From Labyrinthula sp. Ha (taxonomy: Eukaryota; Sar; Bigyra; Labyrinthulida; Labyrinthulaceae): a DNA stretch of 64,000 bases. A model generated the notes under the pieces. The model made no database searches and was not told the origin of the DNA. It saw only the letters and a list, made by a program, of their open reading frames with translations. Of this stretch, positions 33,827 to 45,580 are shown in pieces. Location of the stretch: positions 2,604,001-2,668,000 of the forward strand of contig JAALGZ010000001.1 of NCBI GenBank assembly GCA_015227615.1, given 5' to 3'. The position numbers and the translations under genes are program-made. Within the stretch, counting starts at the first letter, position 1, and each line of letters opens with the position of its first letter.

Positions 33827-35112
33827 TTGAATGGTTGAAGATGGTAGATCAATCGAGAGGCATTCCTTTTGATTCTGTCGTAGCTATACATTCTTCAACA
33901 TTAACCTTGCACGGCACAATATACGGTTTTCTGCTTCGCTACTAATTCTAGTGAATCTGACTGGTTGTAGGGATCCTCTCCTTTTGGAGGCACTGCGCTC
34001 CTTTCCAGGCTGGTCCCTACAGAGCAATGTTTTTTCGCAGATAGGGCCTATTCGATGAGAAACAAGAGCTGGTACGAAGCGAGATTGTCAACACTCACCT
34101 AAAGAGTCATCATTTCTCTGAAGTCATAATTTTTTTCAGCTGATAGCCATCTTGAAACTGACTGAGGCTCGCCTGCATTCATACAGTTTCTATGTTTCTA
34201 AATTATCATTTTTTAAGAAATTAGAGTCCGCATATGATCAAACTTCCGTACATCGGGTTTTTGACTCCGGAGACAGATACTCCTAACTCTGGCTGACTGA
34301 ATTTTTATGTTGCCCAAAACTAAAACTCTGAAAATAAAGGAAATAGAAAATAAACAAAAGGAACTCTGCAGAGAGACAAACAGGTTCAGTAAATTATGTC
34401 AAAAAGAGTCTAACTCATAGGTGAAATTCTTGATATTGCTCCTTTGACGATTGGAGATGCGTCAATCCCAGTTTCTAACTCTTTAAATTATGCTTAATTT
34501 AGGGCATACATTTCACGGTTTTAAGAAGCTGAGAATTTTGAAGACTTGAAACCGGATCAAACACACACTACACTTAAGGTAACCTCTTTGCTTAACAGGT
34601 TTCTACCAACATCATGCTTGACAAATGAAAAAAAGACTTTTCTAAGAAGCTGTAAATTAGAATTTTGAAGATCAACTCGTACATTTGGCAGATGATCCCT
34701 TTGCAGCACGTCCCCTGATGAAGAATTGCTTTAAGGACCTGGAATTTATCATGTGTTATTTAAGAGTGATAAAGCCTAGCTTCCTTAATTCATCTAAATC
34801 TGTGCTTTTTCAAATTCGTGATATAGACTCTTATTATTGCTGCTGTCGTTACGGTTCTCATAGCCCCTTATACATAACTTTTACTCATCCTTCACTGATT
34901 TATGTTCAAGACATGGAAAAATATGCAAATCCATCCTACTTTTCAGCGAGGACCGGGTTATGGGGGTCATTTTTAAAGGCATACGCCAGCTCAAACTTTA
35001 ATGATTAAGTTTGAGTAAAAATAAAAGTTTTGTAATTCCATTGAACAAGTAGAAGAAGACACTTTAACATTAAGTTCTTAACTTTTACTCTTTACTTTGT
35101 AGCCAGCTTCAA
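33827..35112. other. gene-poor interval with a hairpin and one 107-codon frame
   Basis: Contains a GC-richer patch around 33960-34025 with an inverted repeat (listed separately) and an open frame at 34685-35008 without ATG start or recognisable motif. No tRNA or rRNA. Probable promoter region of the downstream gene. Confidence 0.4.
33966..34021 (+). other. inverted repeat able to form a hairpin
   Basis: TGTAGGGA (33966-33973) pairs perfectly with TCCCTACA (34014-34021). A second short hairpin CTCC-TTTT-GGAG lies inside. The patch is clearly more GC-rich than its surroundings. It could be a structured RNA, part of a repeat, or chance; it overlaps possible coding frames on both strands. Confidence 0.3.
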
Positions 35113-35349
35113 ATGTTCTCAGCCCCCTCTATGTCTTACTCAAATATGATAAAATCTCCATTTGGCGCAGTACAGATTCAGACTAAGTATGGGATATCAT
35201 ATATTTTGGAAATTACCACATCCAATCAGATCAGCAAGAGTACCTAACTCCGGAGTCAAGAAATCCGCTGCCAAACTTGGGTGAAATTCTATATAACAGT
35301 ATGGGATTACTGTGAAAAGAAAACTAAGAATTTGTGTTCCCATTTGGAG

Positions 35350-36183
35350 ATGAACGAACCTTCCAGGAGATTTAGACCTGTCGGAGCTGGAACGACTGTC
35401 TATGAGGATGAAGCAGATACATATCGGTATGCCTCCTCTAAACAGCTGCAGTATCAGGCTGATGAAAAACACTATGCAACTCAATCCAATAATCAATGGC
35501 AAGAACAAATGAAAACTACAAACAATCACCCTAACCCATCTTTTGTCATAAAAACAAAACCCCACAAAGAAGTAAAAGGGATTGATAAACCTTTGGGACT
35601 GGAGGAAGACCCCTTAATTGCAGCCAGGAAGTCAATTAATGCTGCATTAGGAAGGTTAAACACGCAACCAGTCAAACCTACAAGATCGTTTGATTCAGAA
35701 ACAAGTGGTTCTTCATTCTCGAATGTGTACTCTAAGTCAAAGCATACAGGATACTTTGCTGATCAAAACTTAAACGAATTTGCAATTGAGCTTCCGTATG
35801 ATTTCGGCATTACCACAGAGCGCCAGGAGCAATCCATAAAATCCAGTTTAGCCATAGTGAATGTAGAGAGATTTGGAAACAAGTATAATTATATATCGCT
35901 TCCCGCAAAAAAAGAAAGTTTATCTGCATCACCTGATAAAGAAGTTGACCTGGAAGATGTCTTGTACACTAAGCATAGTTTTTCAATGAGCATTCCAATT
36001 TTGAGCAAAATAACGCGATATCTCTTTTACTATAGAAGAAATACTTCTCAATCGCAACTGAGCTTTTGGCAAGGAGAAACTTCGGGTTCAAGAAATAAAA
36101 AGAAAGCGTCTAGATCACAGCGAAGAAGGAATGACCAGTATATTGAACAGGAAAGAAAGTATCAGAGAAAAGTTCAGCTGTAG
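35350..36183 (+). CDS. low-complexity/disordered protein of unknown function
   Basis: An open frame with first ATG at 35350 (MNEPSRRFRPVGAG), 277 aa, ending in TAG. It is rich in Ser, Gln, Asn, Lys and Tyr, with a strongly basic C-terminus (GSRNKKKASRSQRRRNDQ). No membrane helix or known domain is evident, so it is mostly disordered. The frame is open for about 100 nt upstream of this ATG, and a protein-like stretch beginning MFSAPSMSYSNMIKSPFGAV at 35113 suggests one or more 5' exons that I could not join with certainty. The stop lies 10 bp from the sdhD stop on the opposite strand. Confidence 0.55.
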   Translation: MNEPSRRFRPVGAGTTVYEDEADTYRYASSKQLQYQADEKHYATQSNNQWQEQMKTTNNHPNPSFVIKTKPHKEVKGIDKPLGLEEDPLIAARKSINAALGRLNTQPVKPTRSFDSETSGSSFSNVYSKSKHTGYFADQNLNEFAIELPYDFGITTERQEQSIKSSLAIVNVERFGNKYNYISLPAKKESLSASPDKEVDLEDVLYTKHSFSMSIPILSKITRYLFYYRRNTSQSQLSFWQGETSGSRNKKKASRSQRRRNDQYIEQERKYQRKVQL

Positions 36184-36193
36184 TAACTTAAGC

Positions 36194-36757
36194 TTAATTT
36201 TCTTCTTTGTCCTCTTTTTTAACCCACAAACTTTTCAAAGATCCAACTATTCCCTCATCTGTAAAACTGAGCTTCATCAATCCTAAACTTGTGAGCAAAG
36301 AAACACCTAGTAGGGCATATCTGGCACCACTGGTAGGAGATCCAGGAACATAATCTGTAAAGATGCAGTTCATCCCCTAAACAAGCTCATAATGAAAAGA
36401 ATTGGTACAATGTGGGCATGCAACGGGAACACGATTGCTAGGGCAATGTCAACCGGCATCGAGAGAGCTGACGGATGAGCAACAATTGCAAGTGGTGCCA
36501 AGACCTATAATTCTGAAACTAGAGAATAAAATACAGCCACAGCATAGTTTGTTTTATGGAGGATCTTCATGTGAGACATGTTTTGATCAGCTGCAGTGAG
36601 AAATTCGAGGAAACTTGTTTCTTTGGCTCCGGAGGCTTGAGCTGTAGTAGATTTGTTTTTTAGATTCTATGCATTTAAAATTCTGGTAAGTTCATACCAT
36701 TTGAACACATCTGGCGCTTCTAATCAAGTTTGATCTTGTTGAAATTAATCTCTGCAT
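36194..36757 (-). CDS. sdhD: succinate dehydrogenase membrane anchor subunit D (CybS)
   Basis: Four minus-strand exons (36698-36757, 36535-36666, 36409-36504, 36194-36376) join in frame over introns of 31, 30 and 32 nt into 156 aa. The start MQRLISTRSNLIRSARCVQ is a typical mitochondrial presequence. Then 'HMKILHKTNYAVAVLAPLAI', 'VDIALAIVFPLHAHIGMN' and 'FTDYVPG' match the CybS signature: the lHsHxG motif (H93/H95) supplies the haem b ligand, followed by the DYV motif. Three membrane helices are evident. The product anchors complex II in the mitochondrial inner membrane and forms the ubiquinone site. In several protist lineages this gene remains in mitochondrial DNA; here spliceosomal introns and a presequence show it is nuclear. 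Confidence 0.88.
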
Positions 36758-39700
36758 TTTTCTTGAACTATTTCACTCAAGGATTTGTGGTAGTTCCTGT
36801 ACGCAGCATTTTTTTACAGTTTTTCGTTTCGTGCAAAATGGATTGCATTTGCCTCATTTATTAGAATTAACGTTATGTAACGTCAATTTTTCCCTAATTC
36901 ATTTTCCACCTACTACTTAAAATTAGCCACACTGTTTTTGCTCCAAATGCTATATATATTCTAGCAAGTTCTATGAGAAAACTTTTCATCTTGTGTTTTG
37001 CCATCGTGCGTGGGGCCTCGTTATGCCAGCTGCTATGGTCGGTTACTTGCATGCAGATTCTTCGTTAATACTCTGTAGCGCCATTCAAGCTTAATTAATA
37101 CTTAGGTATGATACAGGTAGACGAGATTAAAAGAATTTTGAGATAGCTGTTGACATTAAAAATTATTAAACTTGTGTTATTTTGCTCGCTGTGGTAACTA
37201 TGTCGGGCTCACTTGGCTTTTCTTAATAACCTAATAACTTCCTTTAGAAGAAAGATAGCTAGAATGAACGAAACGAATCGTGGTAATGTGGATTCTAAAC
37301 GCTGCTGCCCTTGAGTAAATAGGTTTCTTCTTTCTTAATGAGGTATTATTTTAAATCAACGTTTAACTATCTATATACACACGGCAAGCTATTTATTTAA
37401 ACTGTGCATTACTTCTCCACATCAGAATCTTACACATAACTAAGGTACTTTAGGTTAAGTCCAAAAATTCTTAACTAGAAACAGAAGCTGATATAAGCCT
37501 TGACCCCCAAGTAATTCTTCCTAAACAGGTAATATAATCCTTTGTGGATAGTGTTTGGCCATATCTACCATTATATACTTATGCACAAAATTAAGAAAAA
37601 GAGAAAATGTATTCACTCTTACTTTACCATTTTCCCCAACTGCTTCTCCTTTTTGGTGATATGAACCTAATTCTTGAGCTTCCATATCTTCACAATGTAT
37701 CATAGTAAAGGATTAGTTTATCTTGGAAATTGATCCTTACAGCTGCAAAAGGAAAAAAAAACAATATTTAGCTACTACTGGATGCGATTTTAGTTTCATA
37801 ATTGTACTTTACAAGAATTTGAACTACCCAATAATCATAGACCTGGTCTACATAAGAAAGTATAGGAGGTAGCATGGAGTTTGTTTGAAGAAAGTGCTAC
37901 TGCTGCAAATTAACATAACCAGTTTGTTACTAAATAGATCAAGGTTATGTAATGAGTTTAATGTTGCGCCTATGATTGCAGGGCCAAATTAGCATATCTA
38001 AACTGCAATCTTCCCATCTTTAATCCTAATTTCTCCAACTTGGGTGATGAAATTGAATAATAGTAAATGAAAATTAATAGTTGAAACAAAGTAACCGGAG
38101 TAGCTTATCCTCCATATTTACGACCAAAATGAAACTCTAAGCCCTGACAGCTATATTAACAAAGGTCCGTTGTTGACTATTATCATGAATCTGGTTTGGT
38201 TTCAAAATGAAATACTAAAGAGAGTATAGAAAATAGATAATACACTACTTTTTCACTAGGATTTTTTTGGATACCTCAAGTTTACTACATTGAATATTCT
38301 AAACACGGGCGAGGAGACAAAAAATCTCATCATGCATTAGGAAGATGTATTTTGCACGATTGGCCAACTACTAATATATGAGCAATCCTTCCAGAGCGCA
38401 ATTTAATATTCCTAGCTTGGCTTATATCCTCAAAACCCAAACCATCTAAGCTCGGGCAGGAGTAATTTCCATACTTGAACTCATTGTGGTACCTAATGAA
38501 AACATTTGACTGTATGAGCTACTAGAAAGCCTTTGAAAGCGCAAGAACTCTTTACTGTATGACAGCTCTGTGTCGTTAGGAACTTATTACTCCATCCTAA
38601 TTTAATGTGTCTTTTTCTTCATATATAAACTGTAAAAGTTGACTAAACGACTTAAGCTGGGGGTTATGTACTTGCGAAAAAGATCACTAACTACAGTTTT
38701 TCCTGACTTGAAGTAAAGGTCCAGGGTTCCAAATCCAATTTTTCTTGAAAACCACCCATTAATACTACGTGAGCTAGCGCCAAATTCTTCTTTAACGAAA
38801 AACATCATATCATTCTAGAAAAGCCTTCTCGGGATAATTTTTTGGTAGTATTTCGCTGCACCAGAGATAACCACTCTTCGGTACATTACCGAGATGTTGA
38901 GCTTCTAATTGTTTCTTCTTAACTGCAATTTTTTAATCTGAATTTGAACGTTAAAGAGAAAGGTAAGATAATCTCCCTGAGTAGAATTCTATTTATTGCT
39001 GCATAGTAAAGTCTATTTTTATCCTTAATAGGAAATTAGGATGTACGTAAAAGAAAAGAAGTCCTGAATGAGGCATACGGAAGAAATATGGCTGTGTCCT
39101 TGTCTTTGTTTCCATACCAAGTAAGAGCTGTTTTGTGTTATTTGTTTTTCTAGTTATGTTGAAAAAGCAGATTTGTAATTCCAACTTTGTTTCATGACAT
39201 ATCTTATGAGTATATAGCTATTTCACTTTGGGTGTTACCTACCGTGTTCTCATTTCTGCAACTGTTATCTTTGAGTTCCCTTCTTCTTTGTGATCTTTAG
39301 TTCTTTGACAAATTCCAAGCCAACGTTAAATTAAAATAATGGACGAAGGTCTTCGAAAAATTGTTTAGATTGTACTCTATTATAAACTCCCAGTCTGTAT
39401 CCAAGAAACAGGTGATCCAAACTCAAAAAGAATAAGCTATCGCTTTAAGAAAGGGAAGGATAATCAAGAATATTGCGTAAGACAGAACTACAAAATTCGT
39501 ATAGTTGGAACCAGCAGAAATTATCTTTGGTTGAAACGTTTCTTATGCCACAAACAGTAATATTCTGGTCAAGGAATATGAATATTGTGTTTATCAATCA
39601 TAATCAACGGGATCTTGTCAAGAAGCAATACACTAATTTGTGTGCTACCTAGATGAGTATTTTAACGCATACTTCAGACAATCCGACCAGTAACTAGTTC

Positions 39701-40747
39701 GAGAAAATTTACTAATTATATATATCTCGATAGTGATAAGGTATTTTTTGTCTCTTGGTACAATAAGATCTGATGAATTTATCGTAGGAGATATAACGTT
39801 AATATTACCAAGGTAACAGATTCAATACCCGATAAGTGAACAGTTTTCGAGAATCTTGAAATTTCAATCAAACTTTATACAATATAATGTGTAAGAATGA
39901 ACAAAACTTTTCAGGATTTAGGGGTTTAACAAAATCCCTTCAACCCTATCAGCTTAAGTAGAATCAGCAGACATGATTACATAGAGGCTACGGACATACG
40001 CTCAACATCAAGCAGGAAATCCATAGATTTAAAATTTAATAAGGTATTCTTGGTTCTGTCAGGGTATTACTAGTCGAGCCATTCTTTCTTGAATTCTAAG
40101 ATCTAAAGATAAACTATCTAAATAATCATGAAAATGGGCTAGACTTTTAATCAAAAAATTTAGAAAGTTAGTTTGAACTAACTCATGGTCAAGTACAAAT
40201 GAAAAACCGAGCTCAAAGAAACCATCAATTCCTTTGAATATTGTCATGAACCCATTTACTCATTAACATTTGTTCTGGATTCCATACCTCATCCGAAAAG
40301 CAAAAAATTGTGTTTTCTACCTTATACTTCCATCAACTTGAGCATATAACAGGAATTTTGTTCCAAATATATAATAAACTATACCTTTAGAACAAAACAT
40401 AAACATGAGGCAACCATAAACTTTGAACTAGCCTTAACAATCTGTCGCTTCTCGTAAACAAAAAAATCTCGAAAGTTGTTCTAATTTAGTTGTGGAAATT
40501 AAATATAGCTAAGATCTGTTACGTTAATCTTATGTTACTGATATTTTGATACCAATATAGGACCCAGGGGTTGTTGTTCTTGCCAGTATCATACCGCTCC
40601 TGTTGCCGGTTGCCGGTTGCCGATGTGTAGTGTTATTGGAAAGAGAACTTGGAACAGTTCTGTATTCTCATTTACACACACTTAATGGAACCTGTATTTC
40701 AAAATAATTTGGCTATATCCAACTAAGAACAACGTTTTGACTTATGA

Positions 40748-41040
40748 GTAGGAATTCAGACTGAGGAAAAATTTGCATTGAGAAATGGCGATTCTCAGAC
40801 TCAAACTCACGCGAATCATGTTATGGAGCTTTTTAGGATAATTAAAACCCTGTCATGAAACTGAATTTCCTCTTTGTATTTTTCATTGAGGATCCTGATT
40901 CATATACGCAGCGACCTTCTCCGCCAATTCGTACTGAGTTCTTTATTCTTAATTGATTGTGACATCAAGACTCATTCTGTCACTCAGAAAATTCCTCATC
41001 AGTCAGAATGAGTTTTCAATGAGGGCTCATACTGCACCTT
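40748..41040 (+). repeat. dispersed MITE-like repeat, second full-length copy
   Basis: Left end GTAGGAATTCAGACTGAGG aligns with GTAGGGGTGCTGAATGAGG of the 31085 copy. CATTGAGAAAT and TCAAACTCAC follow in the same order. The right end (AATGAGGGCTCATACTGCAC) corresponds to the right end of that copy. Divergence is high by eye, with several small indels, so this is an old insertion. No clear target-site duplication remains. Confidence 0.55.
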
Positions 41041-41572
41041 TATTTGTTAGACCCGGGGAAAGAAACATTACCAGGAGAGGCAATTCCTTTCAAAACTGTG
41101 TACCTGGTAATTACTTGCCAAAGATTCCATAGAGCACTGCAGATCCTATTTTGGAAACTAACCGTACTATCCAAAAAAAGTTGTAACTTTTGTTGAATTT
41201 TCACCCTATAGCAAAAAATCTTAATGTTTATCAAAATAAAATAGACAGGGTATAATTGAACGCAGGCAATTTCATGATTTGTATACTTAGTACATTTTGC
41301 AAGTTCTCAATTAATAAATACAAGTTCGGTCATGCATAACGCTGAACCCCTTCGGTTGTGCAGTAAAATTTCTAGGTCTCAATAACTTAGTTCAGCCCAT
41401 GAACCGAAGTTCTACACTTGATATGTTTAATTTCAGATCTCTGCGCATTTCTAAATAACAGATGAAACTAAGCAAGGCTCTTTCAAAATCACATCTTATT
41501 GTTTGATCTTATCCAGTTTTGTGCTTAAACCATCGTCCAGTTCAGGCAATAAATTCTAAAGTAATTTTCTTT

Positions 41573-41707
41573 ATGAAAAAGAACTGGTGGCCACAGATCT
41601 GTTTGAAATATTTTTTCCAGTATAATATTCTTACCATAGCAATCTGCTCTGTCGCCATATTGCCAATACTGGTATTCACAGGTATGGTTGAAGAGAAGCA
41701 AGAATAG
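41573..41707 (+). CDS. possible 44-aa single-pass membrane microprotein
   Basis: ATG 41573 to TAG 41705-41707. It starts MKKNWWPQICLKYFFQYN, continues with one hydrophobic helix (ILTIAICSVAILPILVF) and ends in an acidic/basic tail (MVEEKQE). This arrangement is common among very small respiratory-chain subunits, but no family is recognised and the frame is short enough to occur by chance. Confidence 0.25.
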   Translation: MKKNWWPQICLKYFFQYNILTIAICSVAILPILVFTGMVEEKQE

Positions 41708-42108
41708 AAATGTAAAAGGGTAATTTGCTAGAGGAGAACAAGGTTGTGCATTGGAAATTATTTTATATTCTTCACGGGGAGATCATCCCTGCCAGGCAAT
41801 GATAAGCAAGGTTAATAATCGAAGCCAATCCTATTCATTGCTTGCTCTGCAACTAGATGCGATGATTATGATTAGAGTCAAGGAACTGCTTTAGGCAAGC
41901 AGCAGGCCAGGCCACAACTAATGAGGGGAATTAGGTTGACAGAATACAAGTTTCTCAAATATAACCCACATAAGAAAAATGCAACAGAAACCCTTACATG
42001 ATGATAACGTCAGAAGAATTCTCTCAGCGCTTTCCTTATTGTCTGCTGAAAGACACAATTTCCCAGGCAGCTCTAGCTTGAAGAATTCTGGTTTTCCTAC
42101 AAATGGTA

Positions 42109-42131
42109 TTGCTTAGAATTCTTCTAAGCAA
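42109..42131. other. perfect palindrome
   Basis: TTGCTTAGAA (42109-42118) and TTCTAAGCAA (42122-42131) are exact inverted repeats separated by TTC. The neighbourhood (about 41750-42180) is less AT-rich than its flanks and has repeated GAAGAATTC words. No gene overlaps it. Confidence 0.5.
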
Positions 42132-43261
42132 CTCTGGTTTCTCTCTTCCTGTGGAGTACCAAGAGAGAGTCACTCTTTTATGCAATAAGAAATGTATATG
42201 CAGAAAAGTATGAATAATCTTGATGGTATTTTTAAAGTTAAGTTAGCAGTCAAGGATATATAATTTGAAGAATAAACCAGTTTTGAAATCATCTCTTTAG
42301 GGTGTGCTAAAGAGTTTCCCACTTAGTCAACTTGATATAAATTAGCACATGAAACCAAATCTGTGTTACTCCTTTGATACGTTCTACATAAGACATTGAA
42401 TTTTCTTCTATGCTTAGTCCTTGAAAATATCTTTCTTACGCATAATAGATAAAGGGTTCGAGGTAGCGGTTTTCAGATCCCTCAAGTAAAGTAGAAATCC
42501 AGTTTGCATGAATGTTACTTTCATAGTTATTAATGACATGGTGTTAAAATTAACAATCTCACTGAAGAAAATTAAAAGTAAGATAAAAGCATGCTATGCT
42601 TCTACTTGAATAAGCAAGAAAAAGATATTTCGTTTGTTACGTTGTTTTTCCAATCAAAATGGTTAAAATTCCAGCCTATATGAGTAGCTGGATAGGAGCA
42701 ACTTTTTATCAAGCGAAAGCTAACCAGAAAAGATATCACTTTCAAGAAACCAATATGCACAGATCAATGAAAACAAGGAGACATAGTTGGATGTTTTGGG
42801 AATATTATTTCCTCTTTAACCCTGACTGAAACTAAAAAATAATGTTTTGCGAACTTCGGGCCCTTCAACAAGAAAAGCAGCAGTCTTCCTTTCAACTAAA
42901 CTGCTTTTTTTCTCTATCTTTTCCTTACCTTAATAATCCATGGGTGTTGCTATACGAATATGTTTCTTTACAACATAAATAGAAATAGTTGTTCGTTTTT
43001 TCAACTTCCAAAGAAATCTTTCCAAAGTATACTTTAATATCTATAGATACTAATAGTATCTAACGTTTTGTCAATACTGTATATTAAATGTTACATTCTT
43101 ATTACACCCTAGAAGGGGACTTTCTAATTTCATTTCAAATATTACTGGAAATGGACCAAACTTTACATAAAATAGTAGTGATACTTTCGGAAGTACTCCA
43201 AGTCGGTTATTTGAACGGACGCCAAACAGCAACCTAGAAACTAACCAGAGACGAAAACAAC

Positions 43262-45313
43262 ATGCTTCCTGGTTTCTTAAGAAAACAGGTGAAGACTTCC
43301 CCTGCAGATATTACAGGAACAATGCCTCCTCCTATGACTCCAAGTGGACAGCCCAGGAGCCTATCGTCGCCTACAGCAGTTGGTTTTTTCCGGGTAACAG
43401 GAAGTACGGGTCGTTTGTCAGGCTCCAGCAACAGGGGCAACTATGAAAAAAATTACAATAGGTTATCCAAATACATTCCTTTTCTGCTATGCTACCTTCG
43501 TGACTCCAATCATAAGTTTGTCAAATTCTGCTTCAGACAATTCATACCAGAAATAGCTGTATATAAATCTGAGTTTCTTTCCATAGGTTCTGAGTTTCAA
43601 ATGTTTACAAGAGTGGAAAACTTTTTGAAAGGATTTTGTTATCTTTTAAAACAGAGAAAGAGGAAGAAGAACCCTTCAAGTAACAACATTAGCGATACTC
43701 CTTATCTTTCGCATGGAAGTTCTAATTCCCCTCAACGGCTAAAAAAGCGTGAAAGATTGTCACATTTGTCGGTTGAAAACTCAGGCGCGTTTGGAAAGAA
43801 GCAAAAAAGACTTCCCTCAACTCTGGAACTTGAAGAACTTTTCTCTACATGGGAGGTATCTACTTTATGTGGGGGTTTATTGAGAATGTTACAAGTTACC
43901 AAGTTGTTACAAAAGTTACCGCCTCAAGGAAATGGACTTGACTTGACATATGCTGTGGAGTGGACAAGAAAGTTAGACTTTGATGATTATAGAGTTATAT
44001 CTGAGCTGGCAAGTTTTTTTTATGATCTGGACCTGCCAACACTTTTTGGTGGAAGGTATGACCTTGGCTCACCAAGTTTTCCATATTTTGTCAAGAATGT
44101 TTCCAATATATTCCCCTCCTTAGTTGTCCCATTTTCTTCCTCTGCGTCCGGACTACGTTTCACCAAAGCTAACTTAAGTGGAAGGTTTATTGATTTGGAG
44201 CGTGAGCTGGTTGATTTCTTTCAATGCATTGATCCTGACTATTGCAGTGTCGCTCACAAACTTGTACGATTTTACGAGTTACCAGATTTAGCCCTCGGAG
44301 TAATTTACAAGTTTAAGGCACTGCCATACGCATGGAAGGCAAGACTGCTTCATTTACAATCTCCTGAGAAGTGGCTAAATAAAAGAGTGCTGAAGAAGGT
44401 TCGGTTTATTCAACCCAACGCTCAAGTGTCATTGAAAATTTTATTAACCGAACCGCCTAAAGAAGTTCAAATAGAAATGTATAAACGACAGAAGCGTTTC
44501 CGGGACGATAAAAAATCCTTGATTATAAAGGAATACATTGCCTTTGAGAAAAGGTATCTGAATATCCTCACTCGTTTTGTCACTGATTATCTAAGTGAAA
44601 TTGAAAAGATCAGTCAGTGTCAGCTTGGACCTATGCCACAGGAGGCGCTAGGGCTTACGCCTCAAGAGCTTGAAAGGGTTATGCAACCTATTAAGCCCTT
44701 GGTAAAGAGTCTGCAACGTTGGATGATCACTTTGTCCATTGTGACTTTGCTACCTGGTTCTCAAGGGGTTATTCGCTATGAGTCCAAGTCTAAATTACTC
44801 GCCACACTTTTTTTAGAGAACAGTCAGCGGTTTCAGCTATACCTTCAAGGGTACTATGTTAACTATAAAAACAACAAGAATACCTTAGAAGAACTAGTAA
44901 CAAGATTTAATATACGGCCTAGTGAGGGCGTTCATAAATCTCCAAGAGATCCGCAAAACTTCTTAGAGATTTATGCTCAGTTTCAGAAGATGATAAGTCA
45001 AACGAATAATAATGTACTGGGTTATGATGATTCCCGTACTGAAATGCCTGATCTGGATAGTGTGTTGGAGGCGCCTATTCATCACACGCCCAAGATTGGC
45101 TTGTTTTTTGAACGCTTGCTTAAGGTCGAAGAACCGCATTCACCAGAAGCTGAACTTCTTAGTAAAGCTCAAAAAGAATTTAATAACGTCATGAACCTTG
45201 TGAACGCTGAAATAGAGGATACTCCTATTAAGAGAATAGAAAAGAATGCCTCTATTTATTCTGCTTCAAAGTCAAGTTTTGCTTTCTCCAGGTTATTCTC
45301 AAAAAACCAGTGA
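43262..45313 (+). CDS. RhoGEF (Dbl-homology domain protein)
   Basis: A single-exon frame of 683 aa starting MLPGFLRKQVKTSP, with a Pro/Ser-rich first 60 residues. Residues about 415-655 read as a DH domain: CR1 'IIKEYIAFEKRYLNILTRFV', the middle block 'ATLFLENSQRFQLYLQGYY' and CR3 'LEAPIHHTPKIGLFFERLLK' followed by 'EAELLSKAQKEFNNVMNLVN'. DH domains load GTP onto Rho-family GTPases and so control actin and cell shape. I see no following PH domain; the protein ends about 25 residues after the DH helix bundle. The region 190-330 is helical and unidentified. The stop is 267 bp before the channelrhodopsin start, same strand. Confidence 0.8.
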   Translation: MLPGFLRKQVKTSPADITGTMPPPMTPSGQPRSLSSPTAVGFFRVTGSTGRLSGSSNRGNYEKNYNRLSKYIPFLLCYLRDSNHKFVKFCFRQFIPEIAVYKSEFLSIGSEFQMFTRVENFLKGFCYLLKQRKRKKNPSSNNISDTPYLSHGSSNSPQRLKKRERLSHLSVENSGAFGKKQKRLPSTLELEELFSTWEVSTLCGGLLRMLQVTKLLQKLPPQGNGLDLTYAVEWTRKLDFDDYRVISELASFFYDLDLPTLFGGRYDLGSPSFPYFVKNVSNIFPSLVVPFSSSASGLRFTKANLSGRFIDLERELVDFFQCIDPDYCSVAHKLVRFYELPDLALGVIYKFKALPYAWKARLLHLQSPEKWLNKRVLKKVRFIQPNAQVSLKILLTEPPKEVQIEMYKRQKRFRDDKKSLIIKEYIAFEKRYLNILTRFVTDYLSEIEKISQCQLGPMPQEALGLTPQELERVMQPIKPLVKSLQRWMITLSIVTLLPGSQGVIRYESKSKLLATLFLENSQRFQLYLQGYYVNYKNNKNTLEELVTRFNIRPSEGVHKSPRDPQNFLEIYAQFQKMISQTNNNVLGYDDSRTEMPDLDSVLEAPIHHTPKIGLFFERLLKVEEPHSPEAELLSKAQKEFNNVMNLVNAEIEDTPIKRIEKNASIYSASKSSFAFSRLFSKNQ

Positions 45314-45580
45314 AGTGAATCATAAGGTATGAGATCGTGCTTGGGGTGAATGGTTTGCTGTGTTGAATATTATATAGATCCTAGATACAATACTTGTGAA
45401 GAATGTATAGTAAATAAAACAGTGTATTTTGTTGGAGACGGTTATACTACTCTACAAATATACTAGTTTATAAAGCTTAAAGGACAAAGTTTACTTTTCA
45501 GGCAAGATCATTTCTTTCTGTATACTTAATAAGGGCATCATTTCATTAGCCGTTATAAAGAAAACCAAAAAGCATAAAAA

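Larger units (their letters stand above)
36758..43261. other. long gene-poor interval
   Basis: About 6.5 kb, AT-rich. It contains a copy of the MITE-like repeat (40748-41040), three tandem GTTGCCG units (40602-40622), a perfect palindrome (42109-42131) and a possible 44-aa membrane protein (41573-41707). Minus-strand frames at 37521-37703, 38602-38808 and 40059-40247 begin with ATG and look mildly protein-like; they might be exons of split genes, but I could not join or identify them. Confidence 0.45.

Noticed and set aside
34418-34440. GGTGAAATTCTTG resembling a conserved 18S rRNA segment
   Set aside because: The match stops after about 13 bases; flanking sequence has nothing of the conserved rRNA context.
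34685-35008. 107-codon plus-strand frame
   Set aside because: No ATG near its start, no motif or membrane segment, and no convincing splice partner.
38602-38808. Minus-strand frame starting MMFFVKEEFGASS as a gene
   Set aside because: Looks mildly protein-like, but no homology, no joined exons and no supporting neighbours; left as a possible exon only.
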